IMG/VR virus record: IMGVR_UViG_3300021440_000032
Coordinates: 1-50,899 of that record
From: a virus
Length of the DNA: 50,899 nt
Direction: 5' to 3' (one strand)
The notes beneath the pieces are model-generated. The model was given only the letters and a program-made list of their open reading frames with translations. It was not told the origin of the DNA and searched no databases. Shown here piece after piece: positions 1-8,707 of the stretch. The stretch's first letter is position 1, and every line of letters starts with the position of its first letter. The position numbers and the translations under genes are program-made.

Positions 1-34
1 ATCTACAGAGTAGCTAATAGTAGCAGACACATTC
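1..34. other. Fold-back inverted copy of 78-111 (probable artefact)
   Basis: Bases 1-34 are the exact reverse complement of bases 78-111, so the contig opens with a snap-back of its own sequence. The copy of the same region at the 3' end of the window is preceded by different bases that continue the nrdJ reading frame. The first 32 bases are therefore most likely an assembly or amplification chimera and not phage sequence. Confidence 0.85.
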
Positions 35-159
35 AGTTGGAACGATATAAGATGTTGATGACTAACTGGTGTCAACAGAATGTGTCTGCTACTATTAGCT
101 ACTCTGTAGATGAGGTACCTGCTATTATTGACTGGTTGCTAGAAAACTGGGATAATTAT
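33..159. repeat. 127-bp direct repeat, left copy (contig overlap)
   Basis: Bases 33-159 are identical to 50773-50899. The 127-base length equals a common assembler k-mer, so this most likely marks a circular or terminally redundant molecule and not a biological repeat. The two copies put the two pieces of nrdJ in the same reading frame. Confidence 0.9.
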
Positions 160-363
160 GTTGGTGTATCCTTCTTGTTCAGAGCAGATCCAACCAAGAC
201 TGCTAAAGATCTTGGGTACTTGTATCTCCCACAAGAGGTAGTTACCAGGGAAGTATATGATGTCTATGTTTCATATATCCAACCTATTGAGCTAGATAAA
301 GCTAATGACATTGATGCAGAGATTGAAGATGATTGCGCTTCTGGCGCATGTCCCATTAGGTAG
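37..363 (+). CDS. nrdJ: Class II ribonucleotide reductase, C-terminal part
   Basis: This is the last 108 residues of the reductase that starts at 49118 and runs off the right end of the window. Through the overlap, base 37 is codon 554 of a 661-residue protein, so the leading TTG is an internal Leu codon and not a start. The piece ends in CASGAC followed by PIR. This CX4C pair (about residues 653 and 658) matches the C-terminal shuttle cysteines that re-reduce the active site in Lactobacillus-type monomeric adenosylcobalamin-dependent RNRs. An HNH endonuclease gene begins 3 bases after the stop. Confidence 0.9.
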   Translation: MERYKMLMTNWCQQNVSATISYSVDEVPAIIDWLLENWDNYVGVSFLFRADPTKTAKDLGYLYLPQEVVTREVYDVYVSYIQPIELDKANDIDAEIEDDCASGACPIR

Positions 364-366
364 TCT

Positions 367-867
367 ATGACACATAAAGAACTACTAGAATTAGTTAACT
401 ACGATCCAGCTATAGGAATATTTACATCTAAACCAGGAAATAAATATTCTAATCAGCCAGTTGGAGCTAGGCTAGGGACTCTACACAAAACAAAAGGATA
501 CCGGTATATTACGATACTTGGCCAACTATTTAGAGAGCATCGGTTGGCATTCTTCTATATGACTGGTAGTTGGCCTAAGTATCAGATAGATCATATAAAT
601 AATAATAAATCTGATAATAGATGGGAGAATCTTCGTGATGTACCTGCTATAATTAATTGTCGGAATAGACCAATGTTTAAGAATAACACCTCAGGACATC
701 GTGGTGTTGTATGGAATAAACAATGTAATAAATGGCAGGTAATTTGTCGATCTAAAGGAGTTCAACATTACTTTGGCCTGTTTGAAGAAAAACAGGATGC
801 TATCGATATTGCTAACAAGTTTTATAATAAATTAAATAATAACAATGACTACTATTGCACTAAATAA
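367..867 (+). CDS. HNH homing endonuclease with AP2-type DNA-binding tail
   Basis: A 166-residue protein with the HNH_3 pattern (HRLAFFYMTG, then YQIDHINNNKSDNRWENLR, about residues 58-97) followed by an AP2-like segment (NNTSGHRGVVW...KWQV, about 108-125), the usual build of free-standing phage homing endonucleases. It lies between nrdJ (stop 363) and the HslV-like gene, whose ATG at 845 overlaps its last codons. It is AT-richer than its neighbours, as expected for a mobile gene. It presumably cuts alleles lacking the insertion near the nrdJ 3' end; the exact target is not visible. Confidence 0.88.
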   Translation: MTHKELLELVNYDPAIGIFTSKPGNKYSNQPVGARLGTLHKTKGYRYITILGQLFREHRLAFFYMTGSWPKYQIDHINNNKSDNRWENLRDVPAIINCRNRPMFKNNTSGHRGVVWNKQCNKWQVICRSKGVQHYFGLFEEKQDAIDIANKFYNKLNNNNDYYCTK

Positions 868-1354
868 AAATGAGATTGCCTGTGATTTACAATTCACTCA
901 TCCATCTGGTTACAAATTCAAAGGCACTACTAAAGTGCATCAAATATTTAATCCTGCTGTGTATCCCAAGCCTTTTTATGTGGGCTTTGCTGGCAGCGTC
1001 ACCGCTGGTCAAGCTGGTCTCGGTTGGCTTGTTGATCCCGTCGGCCGCCCCCCTAAGGGTGGTGGAGCAGAATTTGTAGTACTAACACATGACAAGAAGA
1101 TGTTCACATTTACCAATCCAGCTAATTGGATTGAGATTACTGAACCACACTACTCTATCGGTAGTGGATCACAGTATGCAGCAGGAGCTATGCAAGCTGG
1201 TAAGTCACCACTAGAAGCTGTAAAGATTGCTGCCAAGTTTGATCCCAATACTGGTAATGGTTACAAAATCTTTTCCGCAAATGAAAAAGGGGCCACGAAG
1301 GCCCCTAAATCAAGCAAGGAAAAGACTGGTCTCCCTGGCGCGTCGGCTGACTAA
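845..1354 (+). CDS. HslV/proteasome-beta-like Ntn-hydrolase
   Basis: 169 residues starting MTTIALNKNEIACD. The second-residue Thr is where HslV and proteasome beta subunits carry their N-terminal nucleophile after Met removal. The later SIGSGSQYAAGAM segment (about residues 102-114) matches the conserved Gly-Ser-Gly turn and following helix of the fold. HslV-like proteins are common in phages; their role is unclear, and no HslU-like ATPase is seen here. The gene is last on the plus arm. Its final 45 bases run antisense into the lysozyme gene and over that operon's terminator, and its Lys/Ser-rich C-terminal tail (from about residue 146) is probably not conserved. Confidence 0.75.
   Translation: MTTIALNKNEIACDLQFTHPSGYKFKGTTKVHQIFNPAVYPKPFYVGFAGSVTAGQAGLGWLVDPVGRPPKGGGAEFVVLTHDKKMFTFTNPANWIEITEPHYSIGSGSQYAAGAMQAGKSPLEAVKIAAKFDPNTGNGYKIFSANEKGATKAPKSSKEKTGLPGASAD
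1283..1308 (-). terminator. Rho-independent terminator of the late (minus) operon
   Basis: On the minus strand an AGGGGCC stem, TTCGT loop and GGCCCCT stem are followed by TTTT. It starts 2 bases past the lysozyme stop, which ends the late operon. No T-run follows on the plus strand, so it should act only on leftward transcripts although it lies inside the plus-strand HslV-like gene. Confidence 0.8.
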
Positions 1355-1747
1355 GCCTGGTTGAACTTTACCATTATCAAACACCCACTTCTGGAATTCA
1401 CCAGAAGCACCAACATAATCCTTTAGATTAAGTTTCTTGAGGAGGGTTGATTTAGTAAATTGACCCTCACCAAGATTATAAACAAAGTCTACAAGCGAAT
1501 CAAATTGGTTCTGTGTTAACGGAACCTTCACGAGCCGACCAACACTTAATTCAGCAGATGCAACGTCTGCACGAAGTTGGTTTACCGCCTGCTCATTACT
1601 AACCACATCCCCACTTCTTACTGGTCTTCCAAATATCCTGGTAGATCCGAATCCAATAGTCCAAACACCACCAGTGTCCTGGTACGCCTTGGCTCTGAAT
1701 CCCTCTGAATCCTGGATCAGTTTCAATCCATTATCACTGAGCTGCAT
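1310..1747 (-). CDS. Endolysin, T4-type lysozyme (GH24)
   Basis: 145 residues. The catalytic triad of the T4/P21 lysozyme family is visible as Glu15 (in DSEGF), Asp24 (in YQDTGG) and Thr30 (in WTIGFGST), with the same 9 and 6 residue spacing as T4 Glu11-Asp20-Thr26. It hydrolyses the MurNAc-GlcNAc bond of peptidoglycan. There is no N-terminal signal-anchor, so it should need a holin to reach the wall; the candidate is at 10861-11277. It is the last late gene. Its start overlaps the upstream ejection-protein gene by 14 bases, and a terminator follows directly. Confidence 0.93.
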   Translation of the reverse strand: MQLSDNGLKLIQDSEGFRAKAYQDTGGVWTIGFGSTRIFGRPVRSGDVVSNEQAVNQLRADVASAELSVGRLVKVPLTQNQFDSLVDFVYNLGEGQFTKSTLLKKLNLKDYVGASGEFQKWVFDNGKVQPGLVSRRARETSLFLA

Positions 1748-4700
1748 TCTTCACCCCATAGTATTTCTGCCAGTTCTGCATGGCTTGCAGATGCTTTGCT
1801 TTCATCACATTGATTGCACTAGCATCTAGATTATGGTCAATGATATACTTCTGCATAGAAGCTTGAATAAGCTGTTGAGTTTGGTCAGGTGCTCTCTTAG
1901 CTAGATTAGCTACATAGGCATTCTTACCCTTCTCACCATCACCTTCCATCAGAGATCTTACATACTTCTCAGCTAGTCCATTGTTAACTAACTTGTCGTT
2001 AGCTTGTGCTTTAGCTTGTTGGTATATGATCTCTTTCTGTCTGGATTCTGGAATAGAAGTAATCCCTAGTCTCCGCATTAGCTTATCAGTATCAGAACGG
2101 AAGTAACCTTTACTGAAATCACCACTGGTAGGTGGGGCATACTTTCCGCTACGCTTATCCTGGAATGCCCCAGAGTCAACGTCAATCAATCCCTGAGCTA
2201 CTCCTGATGGAGCTACTGCATAAGCAGCTTGAGCTAGGCCTTTAGAATCCCCTTGAGATAGTCCACCAAGTATAGCACTACCTTGATCGTATACATCTTT
2301 TAATGGTCCCCAAATTGGAGCAGATACTGAGGTCTCAAACTTCTTGCTAAGATCAGCACCAGTTATAACAGATGTAATCCCATATTTGATGGCTTCCCCT
2401 GTTTTATCTAGGAATGATTTGAGCATAGGATTATCTACATTCTTACCAATCCCTTCACCAACGTCTACTAAAAGTTTACGTTCGATATCTGGCCAATTAT
2501 CATACCATTCTGGATTATGTTTAGCTACCGCATTACGGAGGGCATCATATCCAGATATTGCATAATTCAATCCAGTCATACCAGCTAACCCTGCCATACC
2601 ACCACTAATACCAAGGAATAGTATAAGAGGAGTAAACTTACCTTCTTTTAAAGCCTTGTTAGCAAAGTAATGCGCTTGGTTTAGGTAGTTCATGGTGTAC
2701 CCTTGTAGGGTAGAACCTGCGGTACCAATTAATCCTGTATCCTGTACTATGAACGGACGTTCCTGCATTCTAGGATCAACCATGGAAGCATTCATATAAT
2801 GCTGTGCTTCTCTTAGTACTTCCATTCTAGGCATACCAGGATGAGCCTGTTCAATATGGTGTGCAAAGCTCATGAAAGCTGCAAACTTACTAAACTTGTC
2901 AGCAATCTGAATAGGAGCACCTAGAGTACGTTGTAGTGCTACTTGTGCTCTACCAGAGTTAACATTGGTATGTTCGTCAAATGAGGATAGATTTAGAATT
3001 CCATTGGACTCTGCATACTTAAGAGCATCTCTACCAAGGTTAGTCATAAGAGCATGAGCAGGTGATCTAGCTCCAATAGCGTTCCCATAGTGTGCAGCCA
3101 TACCACCAATCGTATCATTAATCGATTTGATCAATGTCTTGGTAGCATTATGTTCTAGACCATTTAGAGTCATGTCACGATGCCATGGTAGGGTATTAAC
3201 CATCTGTACAACGTTCTGAGCGACAGCACCAAGGTTGGTACCCATCTTCTGTAGAATCCAGGCAGTACGAGCTAATCCCATTCCATTACGAACATCCTGT
3301 ACAGAATGACCAGTCCATAAAGCTAGATTATTCTCTAAGTTCTGGAACATTCTTTGGTGTGATCCAAGATAATGATCAATGATATGAGTAGCTTGTTGGG
3401 AAGCTTTATGGGCTTGTGCAACTACCTCAGGATCATTGATGATCTGCTTTACTTGATCAGCAGCCTTATTATATTCAGACCATTGGAATGAATTCTTCAG
3501 GTAGTTAAGCTGTTCATGGAACATATCTCTAGCATCATGGTATGGGTCCATCCAAGGACGATCCCCAACGAAACCACGAATGTTAGCCTTGTTCTTAAAG
3601 TGCTTGGATTGAGCTAGTGTATTCTGAGCCTCTCCCATCATCTTGGCATTCATTACTTCTCTGATCTTGTCAGATAGTGGATGAGTTTCCCCTAGATGCT
3701 GGATCATTGATGCAAAGGCAGCAGGAATATCTTGTGGAGTCCTGCTATTACCACGAGAGAACTCAGCTTTTGACTTTGCTCTATCAAATTCAATTCCTTG
3801 TGAAGCAAGGTGGTCTAGTGCTTGTTCAACACCTTTTTGAGTGTGGTCTTTAACCACCCACATAAGTCTACCATCTTTGTCATATACATCACTTCTCCAA
3901 TCACCAGTCCAGCGAGAAGAAAGATAATACTCTGCTTTCGATAGTACATTTCCATCCTTACCAGGTTTAAACCCATTCGATTTTAAAGCCTCTTCTTGTG
4001 CTCTCCATGCTTTATCATAGGCATCACGTAAGGCAGTATATGTACTGATCTGTTTATCAGAGAATCCAGCTTGTCTTAATTGATCTTCTGTAAATGTTCT
4101 ACGTTCAAACATTTCCTTCTTCATCAACTGAGCTAGTTCTACGAATTCCTTCTTGTTATTCCAACCAAGCTTCTGTAATTGATGCTCAATAGGCTTTACA
4201 ATGTGTGTAATAGCATGATCTGCTCTTTGTGAAGCAGCTTGCATATAGTCAGCAGCAGCCTTAATAACTGGATGCTGCGTTTCAATATACTTCATTGAAC
4301 TTCCAGAACGGAAGCTTTCCCACTTAGCCCATCGATCCCCGATTGATGATAGTCCTGCTTTAACCTTGGCTAGATATTCCACTGCATCGGGATATGTAAC
4401 AAGCATATCCTTACCAGTTGTCTCATGCCCAGGAATGCCATTAAAAGCCTCTTGGACGCGTTTAAATGATGCACCGAAGGCCTTAGCTATCTCATCAATA
4501 TTAATCGCACCACGTTGGTTTCTAGGCACTCTAATAGTGGGAGAGCTACCACGCATCAGTGCAGATTGCTGTTGAGTAGATTTCCTCTGAGCTTGGTCTA
4601 AATTACTTACGAGAGATTCTAGATCCTTTTGACGTTGGATAACTTCATCAAACTTATTTGAATTCGATTCAAATGAGGAATTCCCAGGAGCTGGGGACTT

Positions 4701-5957
4701 TGATTCCACAGTAGAACCTTTACCTACAGCATTTTCCCCAGTAGATAGACTACGTGGGATTCCCTGGGGTTCACCTTCTATACCAGCAGTACTCCCTAAG
4801 GATCCAAATGGTCCTTCAGGATTAGGAACTGGTTTACGGTTTACAGTAGGTCCACTACCAGGAGTATTCTCACCTGTAGATAAAGCCTCTCTATCAGCTT
4901 GTTCTTTTAGTGCTCGTTGATGGGCTTCTTGTTCCGCAGATTTAATCAGGGCTTGAGTACGGGTTTCTTCTACCTGTTTAGACGCGACTTCTTCTTGAAG
5001 TGCTTTTGATTGCTCTTCACGGGTCTTTCTTGTAGACTCAAATGAATCAGAGTTAATACCTCGTGCTTCTGCCTCTGCTTGATGTCTCTGTTGATCTAGT
5101 ATCTGTTGTTGCCGATCCTGTGCCCTGCGCTCTGCAAGGTACTGAGTATCTATAGGGGCAGCAACTTCACCAGCGGCCTTTCCAGGTATTACTTGATCTT
5201 CTGTTTTTGGAGCAATTTGATCTAGTGCAGTAAGTTTATCAGTGTTATATGTCTCCCGAGTACTTGGTTGTTTATGAAGGATCCCAAAACCACCCCCAAT
5301 GATAGCAGCGGGAATAAGGGTATCCATAGTTGGTTCTAAACTCTTCTGTAGATCGCTATTTGTGGCAATTTGCTGTTGTATTTTTTTAACAGCATATTCT
5401 TGAGCAGTGTTAGTTACTACTCCACCAATAACCTTTGTTCCAATAGTTTTACCAACACCTGGAAGTATCAGTCCAATAGCATTACCAACTGCGTCCACTC
5501 CTCCGGCAAGACGAGCCCTAGTATTTGATTCACCAGCCTCTTTAAACTGTTTAGCTGTTTCTGCTGGAGATAATGGTGCTGTAAAGAATTGTGGTAGAGC
5601 AGAAACTACCTTACCACCAATACCCTGTTCTAGATTCTCCGGGTTAATACCTTCTATACGAGCTTTAATCCGAGCATTTAAAGAATCTTGAATTCCTGGA
5701 AGAACTTGATCCCCTTGAATAGCTGCTTGTACTGGGGCCCGAATGGCAAGATTACCAATAGTATCAAGTGTATTTAGAACACCAGCCCCCCCAAGGGCTA
5801 CATCTTGTAGTAAACTTGTACTTTTAACGGATTGTTTAGCAGCAAGAAACTGTTTGTGGTTTGATGCCACATACGATAGTTGTTCTTGATTTAGTTCAGA
5901 TGGAGAATCAATTTCAAATGATTGACCATCAGGCATAGAAAATTCATATGTAGGCAT
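1734..5957 (-). CDS. Large internal virion / DNA-ejection protein (1407 aa)
   Basis: The longest gene in the window. Its position at the end of the structural block after two coiled-coil proteins, and its size, fit the giant internal proteins that podoviruses eject with their DNA. Visible features are an N-terminal YEFSMPDGQSFEIDSP segment, hydrophobic Gly-rich stretches (about residues 150-225), a long Gln/Glu-rich low-complexity part (about 260-470) and another Gly-rich hydrophobic stretch (about 1100-1130: GISGGMAGLAGMTG) that could insert in membranes. I see no lytic transglycosylase signature. Role inferred from context and composition. Confidence 0.7.
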   Translation of the reverse strand: MPTYEFSMPDGQSFEIDSPSELNQEQLSYVASNHKQFLAAKQSVKSTSLLQDVALGGAGVLNTLDTIGNLAIRAPVQAAIQGDQVLPGIQDSLNARIKARIEGINPENLEQGIGGKVVSALPQFFTAPLSPAETAKQFKEAGESNTRARLAGGVDAVGNAIGLILPGVGKTIGTKVIGGVVTNTAQEYAVKKIQQQIATNSDLQKSLEPTMDTLIPAAIIGGGFGILHKQPSTRETYNTDKLTALDQIAPKTEDQVIPGKAAGEVAAPIDTQYLAERRAQDRQQQILDQQRHQAEAEARGINSDSFESTRKTREEQSKALQEEVASKQVEETRTQALIKSAEQEAHQRALKEQADREALSTGENTPGSGPTVNRKPVPNPEGPFGSLGSTAGIEGEPQGIPRSLSTGENAVGKGSTVESKSPAPGNSSFESNSNKFDEVIQRQKDLESLVSNLDQAQRKSTQQQSALMRGSSPTIRVPRNQRGAINIDEIAKAFGASFKRVQEAFNGIPGHETTGKDMLVTYPDAVEYLAKVKAGLSSIGDRWAKWESFRSGSSMKYIETQHPVIKAAADYMQAASQRADHAITHIVKPIEHQLQKLGWNNKKEFVELAQLMKKEMFERRTFTEDQLRQAGFSDKQISTYTALRDAYDKAWRAQEEALKSNGFKPGKDGNVLSKAEYYLSSRWTGDWRSDVYDKDGRLMWVVKDHTQKGVEQALDHLASQGIEFDRAKSKAEFSRGNSRTPQDIPAAFASMIQHLGETHPLSDKIREVMNAKMMGEAQNTLAQSKHFKNKANIRGFVGDRPWMDPYHDARDMFHEQLNYLKNSFQWSEYNKAADQVKQIINDPEVVAQAHKASQQATHIIDHYLGSHQRMFQNLENNLALWTGHSVQDVRNGMGLARTAWILQKMGTNLGAVAQNVVQMVNTLPWHRDMTLNGLEHNATKTLIKSINDTIGGMAAHYGNAIGARSPAHALMTNLGRDALKYAESNGILNLSSFDEHTNVNSGRAQVALQRTLGAPIQIADKFSKFAAFMSFAHHIEQAHPGMPRMEVLREAQHYMNASMVDPRMQERPFIVQDTGLIGTAGSTLQGYTMNYLNQAHYFANKALKEGKFTPLILFLGISGGMAGLAGMTGLNYAISGYDALRNAVAKHNPEWYDNWPDIERKLLVDVGEGIGKNVDNPMLKSFLDKTGEAIKYGITSVITGADLSKKFETSVSAPIWGPLKDVYDQGSAILGGLSQGDSKGLAQAAYAVAPSGVAQGLIDVDSGAFQDKRSGKYAPPTSGDFSKGYFRSDTDKLMRRLGITSIPESRQKEIIYQQAKAQANDKLVNNGLAEKYVRSLMEGDGEKGKNAYVANLAKRAPDQTQQLIQASMQKYIIDHNLDASAINVMKAKHLQAMQNWQKYYGVKNAAQ

Positions 5958-5966
5958 TAAGTTTCC

Positions 5967-6935
5967 TTATGGATGACTGTTTTTTACCCTTACGGTAATC
6001 CCACCGGGTAGCTGTACTTCTGCTGGTTTAGCTAGAGGTGCTCCCACTGATGGGGCTCCAGTTGCAGGTGATGGTGGTGCTTGAATAGTGTTGTTATTGG
6101 CAGCAGCAGAAACATCAATACCAGACTGATTTACTGGTGCAGTTGTAGCTAGTTTAGCATAATAAGCAGCTCTTTCACGAGCAGCACTTGCCTTAGGATC
6201 TCCTTGTTGTTCAAGTTGATCAGCAATATTATCCCAGTGAATACTAGCTGCTTTAAAGTCTTTATCATTGACTGCTTTATCAGCCTTTTTAGAGGCTAGT
6301 TCTAGCATAGTACTAAATCGTAGATTAGCAATATCCCATGCATTCTTACGATTTGCAGCACCTTCAGACTGAGTTACATCTAACTTCATCTGTTCTAGTT
6401 GTTTAGTTCGTAGGTGATCTGCTGTATCTAGGGCCATTTGAGTGCCACGTTGACGCAGTTTTTGACGACCTTCAGGAGTAGATAGAGCCTGCATAATATC
6501 TGGAGGTAGACTCTGTTGAATATCTAGAGGTACTTGTTGTCCAGCATCAACTAGATCAGCCATATGAACCATAGATTGGCCCATATTACCTAGTTGCTTT
6601 ACCTTATCATCTGACATACTAGCTAAGTTCTTAGATAATTTAGCTTTGATATCAGAAGGTTGAGTAGCTTCTGCCGTGCCAGCTTCTACTATCTTTTTTC
6701 TAGACTCAGCGGCAACCCCTGGATTCTGTGCAAGGGTTTGCTCCAGATTAGCTTGTTCTTGTTGGAGTTTTATGGGATTGGCTTGCTCAGTAAACTGATT
6801 AGCAAGAGTTTGTCTTTGCTGATCTAGTCTATCTTGTTCTTCTGCGTTAGCCTGTTGCTGTAATGTCCCATTAATTGCAGCAATACTTCCACCACCATAA
6901 ATAGAGTTTAGATCATTTGGATATTGTGCTGGCAT
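5967..6935 (-). CDS. Internal virion protein, Gln/Ala-rich coiled coil
   Basis: 322 residues, very rich in Gln, Ala and Lys, with long predicted coiled-coil stretches (about residues 24-70 and 165-270) and a Pro/Ala-rich linker before the C-terminal PGGITVRVKNSHP. It has no recognisable enzyme motif. It sits between two other putative internal proteins with a 1-base overlap upstream and a 9-base gap downstream, so the three are probably co-translated and packaged together as the ejectosome set. Function inferred from position. Confidence 0.6.
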   Translation of the reverse strand: MPAQYPNDLNSIYGGGSIAAINGTLQQQANAEEQDRLDQQRQTLANQFTEQANPIKLQQEQANLEQTLAQNPGVAAESRKKIVEAGTAEATQPSDIKAKLSKNLASMSDDKVKQLGNMGQSMVHMADLVDAGQQVPLDIQQSLPPDIMQALSTPEGRQKLRQRGTQMALDTADHLRTKQLEQMKLDVTQSEGAANRKNAWDIANLRFSTMLELASKKADKAVNDKDFKAASIHWDNIADQLEQQGDPKASAARERAAYYAKLATTAPVNQSGIDVSAAANNNTIQAPPSPATGAPSVGAPLAKPAEVQLPGGITVRVKNSHP

Positions 6936-8302
6936 TAGAAACTACCCCACAGTTCCTTTACTTTATCCCATCCACCTTGAAGAATACCGGCGCCAGAACC
7001 TTGACTTTGTCCACCTGGTTTTTGTGGCATAAAGATACTCTTAAGATCAGCGATCTGACGGTTTCTAGCAGCTTGTTGTTGTGCAATAGAACCCTGCATA
7101 GCTTGTGATGTTAGGATATTCTGCATTGGAGCTAGTCCGGCTTGCTTCTCTGCGAGCATAGCTTGTAGTTGAGTTTCCCTACCTCCATACTGTGATCTAC
7201 GTCCAGAAGCAGCATCCTTACGCTCTAATTCTTGTCGTAGTTGTTGAGCATATGGGCTATTCTGTGAATATAGATTAGACATGCTACCCATCATATTATT
7301 CATCTGATCTTGATACTGTCTATTAGCTTTAGCTGCTCTATTATTCATATAAATAGATCCAAGGGTATCAAAAGCAGCTCTACCCATATCACCATTAAGT
7401 CCAGTAGTTGTTCCATTTAGTACACTACCTAGTGTTGGATTAACAATAGAAGCCCCAGCCCTAACTACCTTACCTGGGGTACTATTTAGAAAATCTCGTG
7501 CTTGATCCATATAGCCAGGAGGAGCACTACCTGTAACATATGGTGAATTACCAACACCATAGGACTGATCATAATCCATATTTGGTAGTGATGGGTTAGA
7601 TCCATAATTACCTAAATCTGGTGTATATAATGTATCTGATGGATTACCACCGTATACTGAAACATCGCCCATTTGTGAGCCTCCTTGAGTTACTGTTGCC
7701 AAATTAGATAATGAGTTAGAACCGCTATAAAAATCAGATGGTGTTACTGTAGTACTTCCACCACCTGGTAAAGCTTCTTGGTATGTGTTACTATCTGTTG
7801 GTAATGACGATCCATTAGACACTGAGTTTGAAATATTACTACCTAAATTATATAGGCCAACGGCATCGGCTATTCCACTAGTTCGACCATTATTATAGTC
7901 ACTACCTGAGGCGGCAGCATCTAATTGATATCCAGTAGAGCCAGCTCCATAAAATGGATTTCCTGTAGTAGCCACATTAGCACCGGCTTTTATCCATCCA
8001 CCAGTACCAAATATATCATCCCCTTGTTCATTAAAATTGTCTAGTTTACGCTGCGCAGGATCAGTATAACTATTAATGTCTAGGGGATCTGATGTAGCAT
8101 TTCTAGTAATATCCCCAACCATTTGCCCAGTATCCCCAACCATATCAACACCAGTTTTCCAATAATTATCTAAATTATTGTAAGTCTGTTGCCAGTCATT
8201 TCCGACTTTATCACCGATCCATTGACCAGCATCTCCCACAGCATCCACTGTATTACCAACAAAATCTCCTACGCCGTCTACGAAATCACTTAAGAATCCC
8301 AT
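6935..8302 (-). CDS. Internal/structural virion protein
   Basis: 455 residues. The N-terminus repeats short Gly/Val/Asp units (FVDGVGDFVGNTVDAVGDAG), suggesting an amphipathic, possibly membrane-active segment. The middle is Ser/Gly/Asn-rich and low in complexity, and the C-terminal third (about 320-425) is Gln/Met-rich coiled coil. A good Shine-Dalgarno sequence (AAAGGAAG) precedes the ATG. No specific family recognised; grouped with the two downstream genes as probable ejection proteins. Confidence 0.55.
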   Translation of the reverse strand: MGFLSDFVDGVGDFVGNTVDAVGDAGQWIGDKVGNDWQQTYNNLDNYWKTGVDMVGDTGQMVGDITRNATSDPLDINSYTDPAQRKLDNFNEQGDDIFGTGGWIKAGANVATTGNPFYGAGSTGYQLDAAASGSDYNNGRTSGIADAVGLYNLGSNISNSVSNGSSLPTDSNTYQEALPGGGSTTVTPSDFYSGSNSLSNLATVTQGGSQMGDVSVYGGNPSDTLYTPDLGNYGSNPSLPNMDYDQSYGVGNSPYVTGSAPPGYMDQARDFLNSTPGKVVRAGASIVNPTLGSVLNGTTTGLNGDMGRAAFDTLGSIYMNNRAAKANRQYQDQMNNMMGSMSNLYSQNSPYAQQLRQELERKDAASGRRSQYGGRETQLQAMLAEKQAGLAPMQNILTSQAMQGSIAQQQAARNRQIADLKSIFMPQKPGGQSQGSGAGILQGGWDKVKELWGSF

Positions 8303-8311
8303 ATACTTCCT

Positions 8312-8707
8312 TTATGTTAAGGTTACTGATTTTAGGGTACCGCTATCGTTAACCCATAGTTTAATTGTTGAAGTGGATGTATTCTTATACAGTTTAGAGT
8401 ATCCAGAAGGTATATCTGATGTAGTTGGATCTCCTGCCATAGAGTTTAATGGTAACGATCCGATAGCAGTATGCTCTGCATTTGTCAGGTGGTAATATTC
8501 AGCAGTAGTACCACCTTGTATTGAAGTTAATTTATTATGGTCTCTAGATACAATATCTTCTATTTTAGATCCAGCAAAGTTCAGATTTACCCAAGCAATA
8601 GAGGTAGCAATACTGTTAATAACGGTTCTTAACTTTTCATACCAGACATTCCAGAAGGCATGTCCTGGTGGAACTCCTTGTGGAGTTGGTGGAAGGATAG
8701 AGGCCAT
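8312..8707 (-). CDS. Small tail-associated structural protein
   Basis: 131 residues beginning MASILPPTPQGVPPGH. It contains TSIQGGTTAEYYHLTNAEH (about residues 64-82), a phrase often seen near the shaft or tip of tail-fibre proteins. Its stop overlaps nothing and its ATG overlaps the end of the gp10-like gene by one base. It may be a short tail needle or fibre-linking protein; the family is not certain. Confidence 0.5.
   Translation of the reverse strand: MASILPPTPQGVPPGHAFWNVWYEKLRTVINSIATSIAWVNLNFAGSKIEDIVSRDHNKLTSIQGGTTAEYYHLTNAEHTAIGSLPLNSMAGDPTTSDIPSGYSKLYKNTSTSTIKLWVNDSGTLKSVTLT

Noticed and set aside
37-363. Independent 108-residue gene at the left end
   Set aside because: The TTG is internal codon 554 of nrdJ once the overlap is joined; there is no ribosome site.
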